From Desulfobacula sp. (GTDB taxonomy: Bacteria; Desulfobacterota; Desulfobacteria; Desulfobacterales; Desulfobacteraceae): a DNA stretch of 6,770 bases. Below, piece by piece: positions 6,249-6,770 of this stretch (position 1 is its first letter; the number at the start of each line of letters is the position of its first letter). The stretch covers positions 1-6,770 of the forward strand of contig JAQICW010000500.1 of the NCBI GenBank assembly GCA_027858355.1. Reading direction: 5' to 3'. Under the pieces are notes generated by a model. It was not told where the DNA came from, did no database searches, and saw nothing but the letters and a program-made list of their open reading frames with translations. A program made the translations under genes and the position numbers.

Positions 6249-6770
6249 AAAAATTAAAATTATTTTTCATGGTATTGGAACAATTAGAAAGATGCAAACA
6301 TTTTTTAAAAACTATTCTCCTAACCCAGCAATTGCAATTCAATCGAAATAAAAAATCAATTAGCTTAATATGATTAATCAAAGTCCAACGCCACAATGGT
6401 ATTATGTGTCAGGAGTCAAAACTCCAAAAAATACCGAGTATTTCTTTCACCAGCCCTGACTTTTTAAAATTTCAACAGAATACCAGATGTAGTATGGATG
6501 ATTTTTATATGTCTCCGATTTGAAAATCATTTATATAGAAAAATGCAAATTCAAATTCCTCAAAATCTCATTCAACTATATTGGAGTTATGTTGCGAGCG
6601 ACCGTAACTACCTGATTTTTAAATGGATTTTGATTCAGTCTGTGTAAATCAATATTGTCTTTAAATTCAATGGGTTAGGACGTATTTTAAAAATTCTTAA
6701 AAAAACTGGCAACATAATATTTTGTTTTAATACGTAGGTCACTGTGTCTGGCAATACCCGTTCCACTCGT
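6249..6770. other. Intergenic region upstream of the surface-protein gene
   Basis: About 520 AT-rich bases without a recognisable gene on either strand. A weak reverse-strand promoter candidate for the surface-protein gene is TTGCAT at about 6293-6298 with TACCAT 17 bases downstream. A short inverted repeat GGAGT/ACTCC sits near 6411-6424. A longer imperfect pair is ACGTATT (6680-6686) with AATACGT (6729-6735). Open frames reach the right edge on both strands, but none resembles a known protein. Confidence 0.4.

Noticed and set aside
6238..6396. Longer start of the surface protein at ATG 6396
   Set aside because: It would add 53 residues in front of a clear signal peptide, and the good ribosome binding site belongs to ATG 6237.
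6411..6430. GGAGT/ACTCC hairpin as a terminator
   Set aside because: The stem is only five base pairs and on neither strand is it followed by a T run.
6586..6612. Imperfect hairpin around GTTGCGAGCGACC as a small RNA or tRNA fragment
   Set aside because: Short stem with mismatch, no tRNA arms and no promoter or terminator nearby.
6638..6769. 44-codon reverse-strand frame open at the right edge
   Set aside because: No recognisable motif, and edge-open frames of this length are common by chance.

Overview
This 6.77 kb, AT-rich window looks like an accessory region of a Gram-negative, environmental bacterium. I infer Desulfobacterota or a similar lineage from protein style only: a secreted mosaic surface protein with FN3-like, Notch/LNR-like, MopE-type and FISUMP-type modules, an Rpn-type nuclease and an IS1182-family insertion sequence. 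No marker gene fixes the taxonomy. No RNA gene, CRISPR array or defence operon is visible.

Layout. (1) Positions 1-969, minus strand: a PD-(D/E)XK recombination-promoting nuclease of the Rpn/YhgA-like family; its last few codons run off the left edge. (2) 970-1150: short intergenic stretch with a GGGTGTCCC-type motif and no convincing gene. (3) 1151-3139: an IS1182-family element of about 1989 bp, bounded by imperfect 25-bp terminal inverted repeats, with a second subterminal inverted repeat. It carries one apparently intact 554-aa transposase with a good promoter and ribosome binding site. (4) 3141-6237, minus strand: one large exported protein gene. The intact reading frame (3904-6237, 777 aa) has a signal peptide, a beta-propeller-like repeat region, two FN3-like modules and two LNR-like modules, and stops at an amber codon. 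The same frame continues beyond that codon for 181 sense codons, encoding a MopE-type metal-binding motif and most of a FISUMP domain. The FISUMP domain is then broken by two apparent single-base losses, decays, and ends where the IS begins. (5) 6249-6770: upstream intergenic DNA without a recognisable gene.

The genes do not form a pathway. The best reading is that a modular surface-protein gene has lost its 3' end through an IS1182 insertion or IS-mediated rearrangement plus point decay. The part of the FISUMP domain missing at the right IS end is not found beyond the left IS end, so more than a simple insertion took place. The Rpn-type gene beyond the IS is a separate mobile or recombination-related locus. 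I see no strong evidence for an undescribed functional system; the points most worth checking are the amber-interrupted mosaic gene and the nested IS ends.
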